Source of the DNA: Natrialba aegyptia DSM 13077
Lineage (GTDB): Archaea; Halobacteriota; Halobacteria; Halobacteriales; Natrialbaceae
Reading direction: 5' to 3'
Assembly (NCBI RefSeq): GCF_000337535.1
Contig: NZ_AOIP01000033.1
Coordinates: 1 to 64,000, forward strand
Length of the DNA stretch: 64,000 nt
The notes below the pieces were generated by a model, which was given only the letters and a program-made list of their open reading frames with translations, did no database searches and was not told where the DNA came from. Positions 54,938 to 62,597 of this stretch are shown here, one piece after another. Positions within the stretch are counted from its first letter, which is position 1, and each line of letters opens with the position of its first letter. The position numbers and the translations under genes were made by a program.

Positions 54938-55837
54938 TCACTCTCTGAGTGAGAGGGGAGCGAGCGTCGCGAACAGAGCCTCCTCCGTTCGCACGACATC
55001 GCTTCCCTGGTACGGAACCGTGTTCAGCCAGAGGTCGAACCCTCGTCCTGGATCGACATCGCCAGATGTGGGTTCGACTCCGTCAGCGTCGTCTGACCGC
55101 GGCGGCCAGGACGACAACGTGTCGACGGCGTCCTCGGATTCGAACTCGAGGATGTCCGGCAGCCCTCTCTCGGGCGCGCCGAAGGCGACGGTCATCCCGT
55201 CGCGCTCGACGCGTCCGGCCAGCGTTCCGAGCCGCCCGACGGTAAGTTCGGTACCGTATCGGGAGGCGGCGATTCGAACGCCGGCGTCCTCACGGCTGAG
55301 TGCTGCCTGTAGGTCCGTCCGCTCGACGGAGAGCCCCGGAAGGGGGTCGTCGACGAGCTTTGCCCGGACCGGTCGTCGCGAAGAGATCCTGATAGTCACG
55401 CGCTCGCCCTCGTCGACCGCCATTTTCGGCGGCACGTTGAGGGAGATCGGGTGTTGCAAGCCGCAATTGACCCGCACGCGTTGATCAGGTCCGACCTCGG
55501 TCACGATCCCTTGTCTTAACGACCCCGAACCGGTAGATTCGGAGCCGGTCTGTGACATGGCGCGGAGCGGCGGCAAGACGCCCGCATACTCCAGTTCGTT
55601 GCGCATCCCCCAGACCTCGTTGCGGAGGTATGGTGGTGTTGCGGCGTATCGCAAGACGGTGCTTACGAACCCGCCGTCGAATCGCCCCGTTTCGCCATCC
55701 CGGTCGGGATAGACGACGAGGCGGTCAGCACGGAAGACCGTCGCCGCGCGGGCGACGTATCCGAGTTTGCGAGTGGCCTCGCGTTTGTCCTCGGCCTCCC
55801 GAGTGAGCGACGACGGCACGAGTACGCTGACGGTCAT
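54938..55837 (-). CDS. SPOUT-superfamily RNA methyltransferase (COG2106)
   Basis: The 299-residue protein belongs to the putative RNA uridine N3 methyltransferase family related to human SPOUT1/C9orf114. It begins MTVSVLVPSSLTREAEDKRE, has the DRLVVYPDRD segment and an inserted OB-like domain (GIVTEVGPDQRVRVNCGLQH), and ends with the knot region (TVAFGAPERGLPDILEFESE to FDLWLNTVPYQGSDVVRTEE). It probably methylates rRNA, which suits its position as first gene of the ribosomal operon. A hairpin lies directly before its start codon, and TATA box CTTTTAAG at 55894-55901 predicts a 34-nt leader. Confidence 0.85.
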   Translation of the reverse strand: MTVSVLVPSSLTREAEDKREATRKLGYVARAATVFRADRLVVYPDRDGETGRFDGGFVSTVLRYAATPPYLRNEVWGMRNELEYAGVLPPLRAMSQTGSESTGSGSLRQGIVTEVGPDQRVRVNCGLQHPISLNVPPKMAVDEGERVTIRISSRRPVRAKLVDDPLPGLSVERTDLQAALSREDAGVRIAASRYGTELTVGRLGTLAGRVERDGMTVAFGAPERGLPDILEFESEDAVDTLSSWPPRSDDADGVEPTSGDVDPGRGFDLWLNTVPYQGSDVVRTEEALFATLAPLSLRE

Positions 55838-55840
55838 GCC

Positions 55841-55863
55841 GTGACGCTTCGGCGCCGCGTCAC
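55841..55863 (-). promoter_or_regulatory. Leader hairpin just before the first gene of the ribosomal operon
   Basis: GTGACGC and GCGTCAC form a 7-bp stem (9-nt loop containing the self-complementary GGCGCC), ending 3 nt before the ATG at 55837. With transcription starting near 55871 this hairpin fills most of the leader and could block ribosome access, a candidate for autogenous control. Confidence 0.45.
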
Positions 55864-55893
55864 TAGACTGTAGCGATGTGTTGCGGACAAGGT

Positions 55894-55901
55894 CTTAAAA
55901 G
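55894..55901 (-). promoter_or_regulatory. TATA box of the S10/spc ribosomal superoperon
   Basis: CTTTTAAG on the minus strand predicts transcription from about 55871. It is the only clear promoter before the block of genes that runs to 41194. The rest of 55902-56090 holds no gene I can support. Confidence 0.55.
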
Positions 55902-56138
55902 AATAGCGGATTCGATCCTGGCTGTGAACGCCTCACACCCAGTAATTCGTGCCGAACGGGCACACAGTCGTTTGGAGTGATCCGTTCGTCCGTCAGCGGC
56001 CGAACGAAGCAAGTATTGCTGCATCGAATGCGGTGTACAAGAGCACGGACACAGATTCCGACATGGGCAGACATAGCGAAGACAAAACGATTCGCAACCC
56101 TTATACATCCCTCCGACAGTAGGTGTAAGTGCAGCAGG

Positions 56139-56209
56139 GCGCTGGTAGTGTAGTGGTATCACGTGACCTTGCCATGGTCACAACCTGGGTTCAAATCCCA
56201 GCCAGCGCA
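56139..56209 (+). tRNA. tRNA-Gly (anticodon GCC)
   Basis: The 71-nt gene includes the discriminator A and folds into a cloverleaf: acceptor GCGCTGG/CCAGCGC, D arm with GGTA, anticodon stem TGACC/GGTCA with loop TTGCCAT (GCC), T arm CTGGG-TTCAAAT-CCCAG. CCA is not encoded. The TATA-like CCTTATACA at 56099-56107 is 32-40 nt upstream. Its last 22 nt are duplicated at 56302. Confidence 0.96.
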
Positions 56210-56607
56210 CTTTTGTCGCGAACAAATTCGTGAGCGACTGAAATCGTATCTGGATTTGAATCAGACCAGTCGCGCACAGCGAAGCGAGCACGTCTGGGCG
56301 TGGTTCAAATCCCAGCCAGCGCACTCCTATCACGACCGAACTCGTGAACGACGGGATCGGATCTGTACTGCTATGGTGATCACTGTTGATATGCACCGCG
56401 TAGCGCATACTCACCGCCCGTACCAGTAGTATAGAGCGTGAGTACGCGCCGAATTCGGGGTAACTCGTCGCTTGTTGGTCCGCCGAGTTCACGGACGGAC
56501 AACTGGTTAGTGCGGGAGTTCATCACAAGCGACAACAGATACCACGACCGAGTGAGTTTTATGCTGGAACGGGATATGGAGGTGTAGACGACCGCATCAC
56601 GTCTCCT
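56210..56607. other. 398-bp region downstream of tRNA-Gly
   Basis: The only structured content is the tRNA 3' duplication at 56302 with its diverged flank and, near the end, the TATA-like AGTTTTATG (56551-56559) for the HalOD1 gene. No integrase or other protein gene is visible. Confidence 0.6.
56302..56325 (+). repeat. Duplicated 3' end of tRNA-Gly (24 bp exact)
   Basis: Positions 56302-56325 repeat 56188-56211 exactly, covering the T loop, acceptor 3' strand and two flanking bases of tRNA-Gly. About 40 bp after each copy are also related but diverged (each contains a version of CTCGTGAACGAC). The 5' half of a tRNA is missing, so this is a tRNA remnant or an attachment-site scar. Confidence 0.85.
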
Positions 56608-56985
56608 ATGCAAACGGACTGTTCACCCGCAGATGACGCGGCTGACCGCCAGTACGACCAATCGAACGACCGCTACGTTTTCCACCACGATACCGAGAGC
56701 AGCGCGCTGGTGACGACGACGATCGTCCACGCGCTGGCATCGGTCACGGATATCGACGTTTCTCAGGGCGAGTTCTCCCTGTACGATAGCGTCGATCCGG
56801 ACGCCCTCAATCGGCTGTTCCGATCGACGGCAGACGGTTCCGAACGCAGCGGTGGCCACGTCGCCTTCACGGCGCTAGAACATACTGTCTACGTGTACGC
56901 GAACGGGGACGTGATCATCTATCCGCCGGCAGAATCAGGACCCGGTGTGGACCGGCCCCACCTCCCTCACGCCCAGCAACAGTAG
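56608..56985 (+). CDS. HalOD1 output-domain protein, 125 aa
   Basis: A 30-residue disordered head precedes a HalOD1 domain: TTTIVHALASVTDIDVSQGE, FSLYDSVDPDALNRLF, then GHVAFTALEHTVYVYANGDV. HalOD1 units are haloarchaeal signalling outputs of unknown mechanism. A proline/His-rich tail ends the protein. The predicted start near 56583 would leave a leader of about 25 nt. It is the second HalOD1 gene in the window (see 27394). Confidence 0.78.
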   Translation: MQTDCSPADDAADRQYDQSNDRYVFHHDTESSALVTTTIVHALASVTDIDVSQGEFSLYDSVDPDALNRLFRSTADGSERSGGHVAFTALEHTVYVYANGDVIIYPPAESGPGVDRPHLPHAQQQ

Positions 56986-57069
56986 GCGTCGGCGGGCTGT
57001 CGCGTAACCGACGCCGGGCTGAAAGTCGAAGGGGACGGGTTTACCACCGATGAAGTCCTCGAACCCGGT

Positions 57070-57381
57070 ATGACGGTGATTGCACTCTTGAGTGTCGCCC
57101 CCGTAATCGAGGGAAGTATGGCAAGCGAAGTCGCAGCGGCCGTCGACGAACTCGAGAACTACGACGTCAAGTACGAAACGAATCCGATGGGCACCGTGAT
57201 CGAGGCCGAAAGCACGGACGAACTGTTCGCGGCCGCACAGGCCGCCCACGACGCGGTCGACGGCGATCGAGTCAGTACGGTTCTCAAGATCGATGATAAG
57301 CGCACGCGCGAGACGAGCGCAGCGACGAAAGTCGAGTCAGTTGCGGACGAACTCGGCCGAGAGCCGACGAGCCAGCGCTGA
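57070..57381 (+). CDS. MTH1187-family thiamine-binding protein
   Basis: The 103-residue protein (MTVIALLSVAPVIEGSMASE, YETNPMGTVIEAESTDELFA) is a clear member of the MTH1187/YkoF-like family with a ferredoxin-like fold; several members bind thiamine or its precursor HMP. The length matches the family. It may sense or carry thiamine; no thiamine operon is next to it. It precedes the HMA-domain gene by 70 bp on the same strand. Confidence 0.9.
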   Translation: MTVIALLSVAPVIEGSMASEVAAAVDELENYDVKYETNPMGTVIEAESTDELFAAAQAAHDAVDGDRVSTVLKIDDKRTRETSAATKVESVADELGREPTSQR

Positions 57382-57451
57382 CCGCTACCGGCCGAGGCGA
57401 TCGCCGACCGCTGAGCGGAACACTGAACCGCTCGACGCAACTACACCGCCC

Positions 57452-57667
57452 ATGGCGCAGACCCAGACCACACTCGAGGTGACCGGCATGTCCTGTAACG
57501 GCTGTGAAGCGACCGTCATCGAGGCCGTCGAGGCGCTCGACGGCGTCGCCTCCGCGACGGCGAATCACGAAGCCGACGAAGTCCGCGTCGAACACGACGG
57601 TGCAACCGTCGACGAGGCGGCGCTCGCCGAGACGATCGAAAACGCCGGCTACGAGCCGGCGGCCTAA
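57452..57667 (+). CDS. Heavy-metal-associated (HMA) domain protein, CopZ-like
   Basis: The 71-residue protein is a single HMA domain: TTLEVTGMSCNGCEATVIEA with the CxxC metal site at residues 15/18, then GVASATANHEADEVRVEHDG. Such proteins deliver Cu(I) to P-type ATPases or sequester it. No copper ATPase is within the window. The ATG at 57452 is chosen because upstream residues in frame are Arg/Ser-rich. Confidence 0.9.
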   Translation: MAQTQTTLEVTGMSCNGCEATVIEAVEALDGVASATANHEADEVRVEHDGATVDEAALAETIENAGYEPAA

Positions 57668-57781
57668 CCGCTAGCAGCGACCCGCGCCGAACGCTACGTT
57701 CGGCGTGCTCGACCCCTGTGTCAGACGCAGGTCAGACTGAATCTGGCAAACTGTTTTACGGCGGAGCCTGAAGCGTAGCCT

Positions 57782-58714
57782 ATGGAAAGTCTCAATCGCA
57801 TGGCGATCGAGCTCGTCGACGAGGCCCTCGACTACGCCGAGGAGTTGAACGTCGGCGGCTACGACCTCGAAAACGAGGCGACCGTCCTCGACTTCGGCGT
57901 CGAGTTCGACGGCGGCATCGAAGCTGGACTGTTGCTGACCGAAATCCAAACCGCCGGGCTCGCGACGCCGAGCTACGAACTCGGCGATCTCGACGGGGCA
58001 TCGCTTCCCTACGTCGAACTCTCGACCGACCAGCCCGCACTCTCTTTGCTTTGCTCCCAGAAAGCCGGCTGGGAACTCGTCACCGAGGACTTCGAGGGAC
58101 TCGGAAGCGGTCCCGCCAGGGCGCTCGTCGCCGAGGAAGAAGAGTTCAGGCGCGTCGGGTACACGGACGCGTTCGATCTGACGGCGCTGGCCGTCGAGAC
58201 GGAGGCCATCCCGACCGAGAGCGCGGCCGCACAGGTTGCCGACCTCGCGGAGGTCGAGCCGAGTAGCGTCTTCCTGCTGGCTTACCGGACGGCGAGTCTC
58301 GCCGGAAGCATTACGAACGCCGCGCGAGCGGCGGAACTCGCGACGTTCCGCCTCGCCGAACTGGGCTACGACCTGCGCGATATCGTCTCGGCGACGGGCC
58401 GGGCACCGGTCGCGCCGGTCGCCGCAGACGAACAGACGGCGATCGCGCGGACGAACGATGCGATCGCCTACGGCGGCACGGCTCACCTCACGGTTCGCGA
58501 GGACGCGGACATCTTCGACGCGGTACCGTCGGTGGCCGCCGAGGACCACGGCCGCCCGTTCGGCGACATCTTCGACGAACTCGACTGGGACTTCGAGGAG
58601 GTTCCGTCGGATCTGTTCGCGCCCGCGTCGGTCACGATCGACGTGCTCGGCGGGCCGACGTACGTCCACGGCGAGACGGACGAGGAGCTAGTCGCACGGT
58701 CGTTCGACCTGTAA
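57782..58714 (+). CDS. mch: Methenyltetrahydromethanopterin cyclohydrolase
   Basis: The 310-residue enzyme converts methenyl- to formyl-tetrahydromethanopterin (or acts on folate analogues in halophiles). Mch blocks are present: MESLNRMAIELVDEALDYAE, GGIEAGLLLTEIQTAGLATP, and the C-terminal DHGRPFGDIFDELDWDFEEV and PASVTIDVLGGPTYVHGETD. Haloarchaea are not methanogens but many keep mch, probably for one-carbon metabolism. A TATA box TGTTTTAC 27 nt before the ATG indicates a leaderless message. Confidence 0.93.
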   Translation: MESLNRMAIELVDEALDYAEELNVGGYDLENEATVLDFGVEFDGGIEAGLLLTEIQTAGLATPSYELGDLDGASLPYVELSTDQPALSLLCSQKAGWELVTEDFEGLGSGPARALVAEEEEFRRVGYTDAFDLTALAVETEAIPTESAAAQVADLAEVEPSSVFLLAYRTASLAGSITNAARAAELATFRLAELGYDLRDIVSATGRAPVAPVAADEQTAIARTNDAIAYGGTAHLTVREDADIFDAVPSVAAEDHGRPFGDIFDELDWDFEEVPSDLFAPASVTIDVLGGPTYVHGETDEELVARSFDL

Positions 58715-58753
58715 CGACACCCGTAACTGCACCCCGTAATCGCCACACAGTAC

Positions 58754-59308
58754 ATGTCCCTTACCTTCAAGCCGGTTCCGGAGCCACCCGCCGATTTTGA
58801 CACCCTCGCCGCCGTTCGGAACGCGGTTCCGGCGACGAAGGCCGCCGCCGCGGAGACCGCCGACTGCTGCGTCCGAGTTCTCGAGCGAACCGGGAGGGGC
58901 GCGGACGGAACCGAACTGATCCGGGACCGTGACGACGCCGCAACCTGGCTGACCTTCCTCCGCGCACTCGAACTCGCGACCGACGGCGAGGATGGCTATC
59001 GGCGGACGGATCGTGAACTCGAGCGGGAAGCGGTACGGACTGCATTTCGCAAGCGAGTCTACGGCGTGGGGTCGATACTCGAGGCGCTGGACGCCGCTGC
59101 AGAACCGCTTTCTGCTACAGCCGTCGCCGACCGAGTGCAGTCTCAGCATCAGCCCCAGTCCCGGTCCCAGTCCCAGTCGTCGTCCCGACGGCGAGTGCAA
59201 CCGGACCGAGTCGAGCGGGTACTCGAGTGGGCCGTCCTGCTCGGACTCGCCGAGCGCCATGAGCGGGAGAACGAGATCAGGTATCGAGCAATCGCTACGT
59301 CATCGTAG
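58754..59308 (+). CDS. Conserved haloarchaeal hypothetical protein with Gln/Ser tract
   Basis: The 184-residue protein begins MSLTFKPVPEPPADFDTLAA and is mainly alpha-helical; the end (RVERVLEWAVLLGLAERHER) resembles a winged-helix half. I recognise no family for certain. Between about residues 129 and 144 it holds the tract SQHQPQSRSQSQSSS, encoded by hexamer repeats of the CAGTCC type. It follows mch by 39 bp on the same strand. Confidence 0.7.
   Translation: MSLTFKPVPEPPADFDTLAAVRNAVPATKAAAAETADCCVRVLERTGRGADGTELIRDRDDAATWLTFLRALELATDGEDGYRRTDRELEREAVRTAFRKRVYGVGSILEALDAAAEPLSATAVADRVQSQHQPQSRSQSQSSSRRRVQPDRVERVLEWAVLLGLAERHERENEIRYRAIATSS
59138..59179. repeat. Hexanucleotide repeat (CAGTCC-like) inside a gene
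   Basis: Seven units related to CAGTCC (CAGTCT, CAGCAT, CAGCCC, CAGTCC, CGGTCC, CAGTCC, CAGTCG) encode alternating Gln and Ser residues in the protein at 58754. The period equals that of the repeats at 5139 and 25621. Confidence 0.75.
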
Positions 59309-59358
59309 TCCGTAACCGAAACGGTCGTTTTATTGGCTCGTGCTCCCGTTTTGCGGCC

Positions 59359-60039
59359 GTGACTGAGACGATCGAGACCGTCTGTTTCGACCTCGACGAT
59401 ACCCTGTGTACCTACAGTCGTGGCGGTGACGAGGTCCTCGCAGCCGCGTTCGACCGCGCCGGCGTCTCACAGTGCTGGGATATCGACGCGTACTACGACC
59501 GCTACCGCGACTATCTCGAGGACAGCACGGATATTCGTGACCTTCGACGGCGGTGTTTTGGCGACCTGACCGTCGCCGCGGGCGAAGACCGCTCGATCGG
59601 CGAGGCGGTCGCGGACGCCTTCGCCGAGGTTCGAGCGCAGGAAAGCGTCGAGCCACTCCCGGGGGCACGGCGGGTCGTCGACCAACTCGGCGAGGAGTAC
59701 CGACTCGGACTCATCACGAACGGGCCGCCGGGAATGCAGCAGACGAAACTCGAGGCGATCGGCCTCGCGGACCGATTCGAGACGGTCGTCTGCGCCGGCT
59801 ACGACGCGGCGGCGAAGCCCTCGGCAGAACCGTTCGATCTCGCGCTGGAGCGACTCGAGTCGACGCCGGACCGGGCGGTCTACGTCGGGAACTCGCTGGC
59901 GTCGGACGTCGCGGGTGCCAGCGCGGCCGGCCTCCGGTCGGTGTGGATTCCCGCGACGGATTCGGTCCCCGAGCAACCGACTCCCGCGCCCGAGCACACG
60001 CTGGAGTCGCTCGAGGAACTGGTGACGCCGCCCTGGTGA
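59359..60039 (+). CDS. HAD-superfamily hydrolase
   Basis: The 226-residue enzyme has HAD motif I VCFDLDDTLCTYS (nucleophile Asp at residue 10), motif II GLITNGPPG, motif III lysine near AAAKPSAEPF and motif IV VGNSLASDVAGASAAG; a helical cap lies between motifs I and II. It is probably a phosphatase; phosphoglycolate phosphatase-like and dehalogenase-like activities are both possible. GTG 59359 starts 28 nt after GTTTTATTGG, so it is leaderless. The stop is followed by further stops in hexamer repeats. Confidence 0.88.
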   Translation: MTETIETVCFDLDDTLCTYSRGGDEVLAAAFDRAGVSQCWDIDAYYDRYRDYLEDSTDIRDLRRRCFGDLTVAAGEDRSIGEAVADAFAEVRAQESVEPLPGARRVVDQLGEEYRLGLITNGPPGMQQTKLEAIGLADRFETVVCAGYDAAAKPSAEPFDLALERLESTPDRAVYVGNSLASDVAGASAAGLRSVWIPATDSVPEQPTPAPEHTLESLEELVTPPW

Positions 60040-60135
60040 TGGTGATAGTGATGGTTCGCACGTGCTGGCGCGTCTGTAAGTGTGCGTAGACTGAGACCGG
60101 TTTCTTTTACTCGCGACGGCCGTCCGTGCGAGTCG

Positions 60136-60579
60136 ATGACCGACCACGCGATCAATTTTCAGTCGATCGTCGCGGAGATTCGGCGAACCGGTGGTTCGAA
60201 CGGCGCTGGCGACGACAGGCCTGCTACCGGCACGGCCGACGACGCACCGCTCGTCACGGTCGACGGCGACGACGTGATCGATGTCTGCCAGCAACTCTAC
60301 GGTGCGCTCGCCGAGCGAACCGAGCCGACGACCTGCGAGTTCTATCTGCATCCAAACGCGCGTCGCGAACTCGAGCGACGATTGCTCGCAGACGAACTCG
60401 CGGTCGAATCGATGCCGTTTCTCGAGCGGCAGCTCTGGACGGACGTGTCGATGCCCGACGACGTGATTCTGTTCATGCACCCGGATGCGGTGACCCTCGG
60501 CGGAACGGTGACCGGCGAGCACCCGGTGGGGCTGGGGACGGTCGCGATCACGAACTCGTCCGGCGGTAGTGATCGATGA
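60136..60579 (+). CDS. Conserved haloarchaeal hypothetical protein, 147 aa
   Basis: I do not recognise a family. The product starts MTDHAINFQSIVAEIRRTGG, has a disordered acidic linker, then a folded part with VIDVCQQLYGALAERTEPTT, CEFYLHPNARRELERRLLAD and MPDDVILFMHPDAVTLGGTV. The last segment has a beta-strand look seen in some viral or cage proteins, but that is only an impression. TCTTTTACT 29 nt before the ATG suggests a leaderless gene. Its 3' end overlaps the minus-strand frame at 60548 by 32 bp. Confidence 0.65.
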   Translation: MTDHAINFQSIVAEIRRTGGSNGAGDDRPATGTADDAPLVTVDGDDVIDVCQQLYGALAERTEPTTCEFYLHPNARRELERRLLADELAVESMPFLERQLWTDVSMPDDVILFMHPDAVTLGGTVTGEHPVGLGTVAITNSSGGSDR

Positions 60580-60844
60580 GCACCGTGCCAGCGCGGACGA
60601 GCGTGTAGAGTCCCGAGGTGAGCACCGTCATCGGAACGGCCAGGTCTTGAAATCCTCGCGCCAGCGAAACGAGTTCACTCATCGGCCCGGGCCGGAGTCC
60701 GAGAAACTCGAACGGCAGCACGAGGAGTTGCAAGACGATCGTGATGACCGTGGCGAGAGCGATCCAGAACAGCAGGATGCCGGCGAAGACGAGCGCTTCG
60801 CGGATCGCCCATCGGAGGCGGCCGGACGGGGAGCGCGGAAATAT
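60548..60844 (-). CDS. Small membrane protein without a canonical start codon
   Basis: The frame is open from an upstream stop near 60856 to TGA at 60548 and reads like a real membrane protein: two helices (EALVFAGILLFWIALATVIT and VPMTVLTSGLYTLVRAGTVL) around a polar loop. There is no ATG or GTG before the first helix; TTG 60733 would cut it off. A TATA box TTTTTATTG (60867-60875) predicts transcription starting near 60844, where the in-frame codon is ATA. Either ATA starts translation, or the original ATG was lost by mutation or a sequencing error. Confidence 0.5.
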   Translation of the reverse strand: MFPRSPSGRLRWAIREALVFAGILLFWIALATVITIVLQLLVLPFEFLGLRPGPMSELVSLARGFQDLAVPMTVLTSGLYTLVRAGTVLIDHYRRTSS

Positions 60845-60937
60845 CGTCTGGATAACTAGTTAGTTTCAATAAAAATCTTCTGAAGTATCATATAGATGTA
60901 TCGACAAATGGGTCGAGAGGTCGACGGTGGACACGAC

Positions 60938-62545
60938 TCACTCCGCGTTCGCGGGGTGAACGGCCGTCACCGTGCCGACGCCCTTGCTGCGACCCTCGCG
61001 GAAGACGAACTTCTGGCCTTCCTCGACGAGGTACGGGCGGAACTTGAACCGGACGGTTGTCTCGCCCGTGTCGCCCGGGAGGAGGCGACCCTCGTCGGGG
61101 TGAAACGCCGCCGCCTCACCGATCGTCTCGAGGTGGACGACCGGCTCGTAGCCGTCGCCGATCCGGGTCGGATGGTTGAGTACCATCACCTCGGCCTCGA
61201 ACTCGCGAATCGGTTCCGGATCGGCGTCCCGCGGGAGCAGGACCATGCCGCGCTCGATCGCGCTCTCCTTGATCCCCTTCAGCGCGATGCCGACGATCCG
61301 GCCGGCCTGGGCCGTATCGACCCGATGGTAGTGCATCTCGATCGAGCGAACCTCGACCTCCTGAAATCGCCCGTCGGGCATCGGCCCGATGAGGAGCTCG
61401 TCGCCGGCCTCGACCTCGCCGGATTTGACGGTTCCCGAGGCGACCGCGCCGACGCCAGTTACCGAGTAGCTCCGATCGACGTACATCCTGAACTCGCCGG
61501 TATCCTGAGACGTCTTCGGGAGTCTGTCGAAGAGTTCATCGAGCGTCTCGAGTCCGTCCATCGTGATGGCGCTGGTTTCGACGATGGGGACGACGCGCTC
61601 GCTGATTTCGTCGATTGCAGTGTCGATACCGTGGCGGGAGACGCGAAGCGGCGACTTTTCGACCTCTCGGAGGAGGCGTTCGACCTCGCGTTCGACTTCC
61701 TCGACGCGGTCGTCGTCGACGGCGTCGGTCTTCGTGATCGCGACGATAGTCGGCAGATCGGTCGCGAGGAGGACGCCGAGATGTTCGCGGGTCGTTCGCG
61801 TGGGGCCGTCGTCGGCGGCGACGACGAGCAGGCCGTAGTCGAGTTTCTGCCCGACGAGTCCGCGGATCGTCGTGCGGAGCCACGGCTCGTGGCCGACGGT
61901 GTCGACGAAGGAAACGAGCCGATCGGCCTCCTCGACGACCTGGGCGCGGTCCGCCTTGCGATTCGGGTTGCGAACGCGGACCGGGCCGTCGTCGTCGAAG
62001 CCGTAGACGGCGTAGGAGAGATCCGCCGAGAGGCCGCGTTCGACCTCGTGGGGTTGGACGTCGAGATAGGAGCGCGTCGCGCCGTCGCCGTCGTCCGGGT
62101 TGCCGGTGACGAGCGAGCCGACGAGCGTGCTCTTGCCGTGGTCGACGTGACCCGCCGTGCCGACGACGACGTGTTCGTCGTCCGTCTCAAGGACGCTTCC
62201 TTCGTTGATTGTCGCGACGCCGACGAGCCCCTGGTTGATTCCCCAGGTCTGTACGTCGTCGATGTGTGCGTCAGCTTCCTCGGCCAGCAGCGAGAGCACG
62301 TCCATCGTCTCCGAGAACGTATCGGGATCGACACCGGCGAGTCCGCCGTCGTCCGTCACGCCGACGACGTACGTCGCCTCGCCGTCGCCGGAAAGGAGTC
62401 GGTGACGCAGTTGGGCCGCCAGACTCTCGCGTCGTCCACTCTCGAGGTGAACATCGCGTGAAAGCCGTTCCTTGAACTCGACGTTGCCACCGTCCTGTTC
62501 GCCACGGTCCAGGGCTCGCTCGAGAAGAGCCCGGTCACGGCTCAT
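60938..62545 (-). CDS. GTPBP1-family translational-type GTPase
   Basis: The 535-residue GTPase (ATG 62545) has an N-terminal 115-residue domain, then an EF-Tu-like G domain: G1 GTAGHVDHGKST, G3 FVDTVGHE, G4 ITKTD and G5 ETSAI, followed by two beta-barrel domains (TGVGAVASGTVKSGEVEAGD and PYLVEEGQKFVFREGRSKGV). This matches the archaeal GTPBP1/2-like family, implicated in mRNA surveillance or ribosome rescue in eukaryotes; the archaeal role is unsettled. It is divergent from the zinc-finger gene at 62661. Confidence 0.9.
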   Translation of the reverse strand: MSRDRALLERALDRGEQDGGNVEFKERLSRDVHLESGRRESLAAQLRHRLLSGDGEATYVVGVTDDGGLAGVDPDTFSETMDVLSLLAEEADAHIDDVQTWGINQGLVGVATINEGSVLETDDEHVVVGTAGHVDHGKSTLVGSLVTGNPDDGDGATRSYLDVQPHEVERGLSADLSYAVYGFDDDGPVRVRNPNRKADRAQVVEEADRLVSFVDTVGHEPWLRTTIRGLVGQKLDYGLLVVAADDGPTRTTREHLGVLLATDLPTIVAITKTDAVDDDRVEEVEREVERLLREVEKSPLRVSRHGIDTAIDEISERVVPIVETSAITMDGLETLDELFDRLPKTSQDTGEFRMYVDRSYSVTGVGAVASGTVKSGEVEAGDELLIGPMPDGRFQEVEVRSIEMHYHRVDTAQAGRIVGIALKGIKESAIERGMVLLPRDADPEPIREFEAEVMVLNHPTRIGDGYEPVVHLETIGEAAAFHPDEGRLLPGDTGETTVRFKFRPYLVEEGQKFVFREGRSKGVGTVTAVHPANAE

Positions 62546-62597
62546 AGCAACTGATAGCGGTCCACACGGCAAAAGCCTTCCCGTCTATGGGTATCAA

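Noticed and set aside
56302-56325. Second functional tRNA-Gly
   Set aside because: Only the 3' part is present; no D or anticodon arm can be formed from the upstream sequence.
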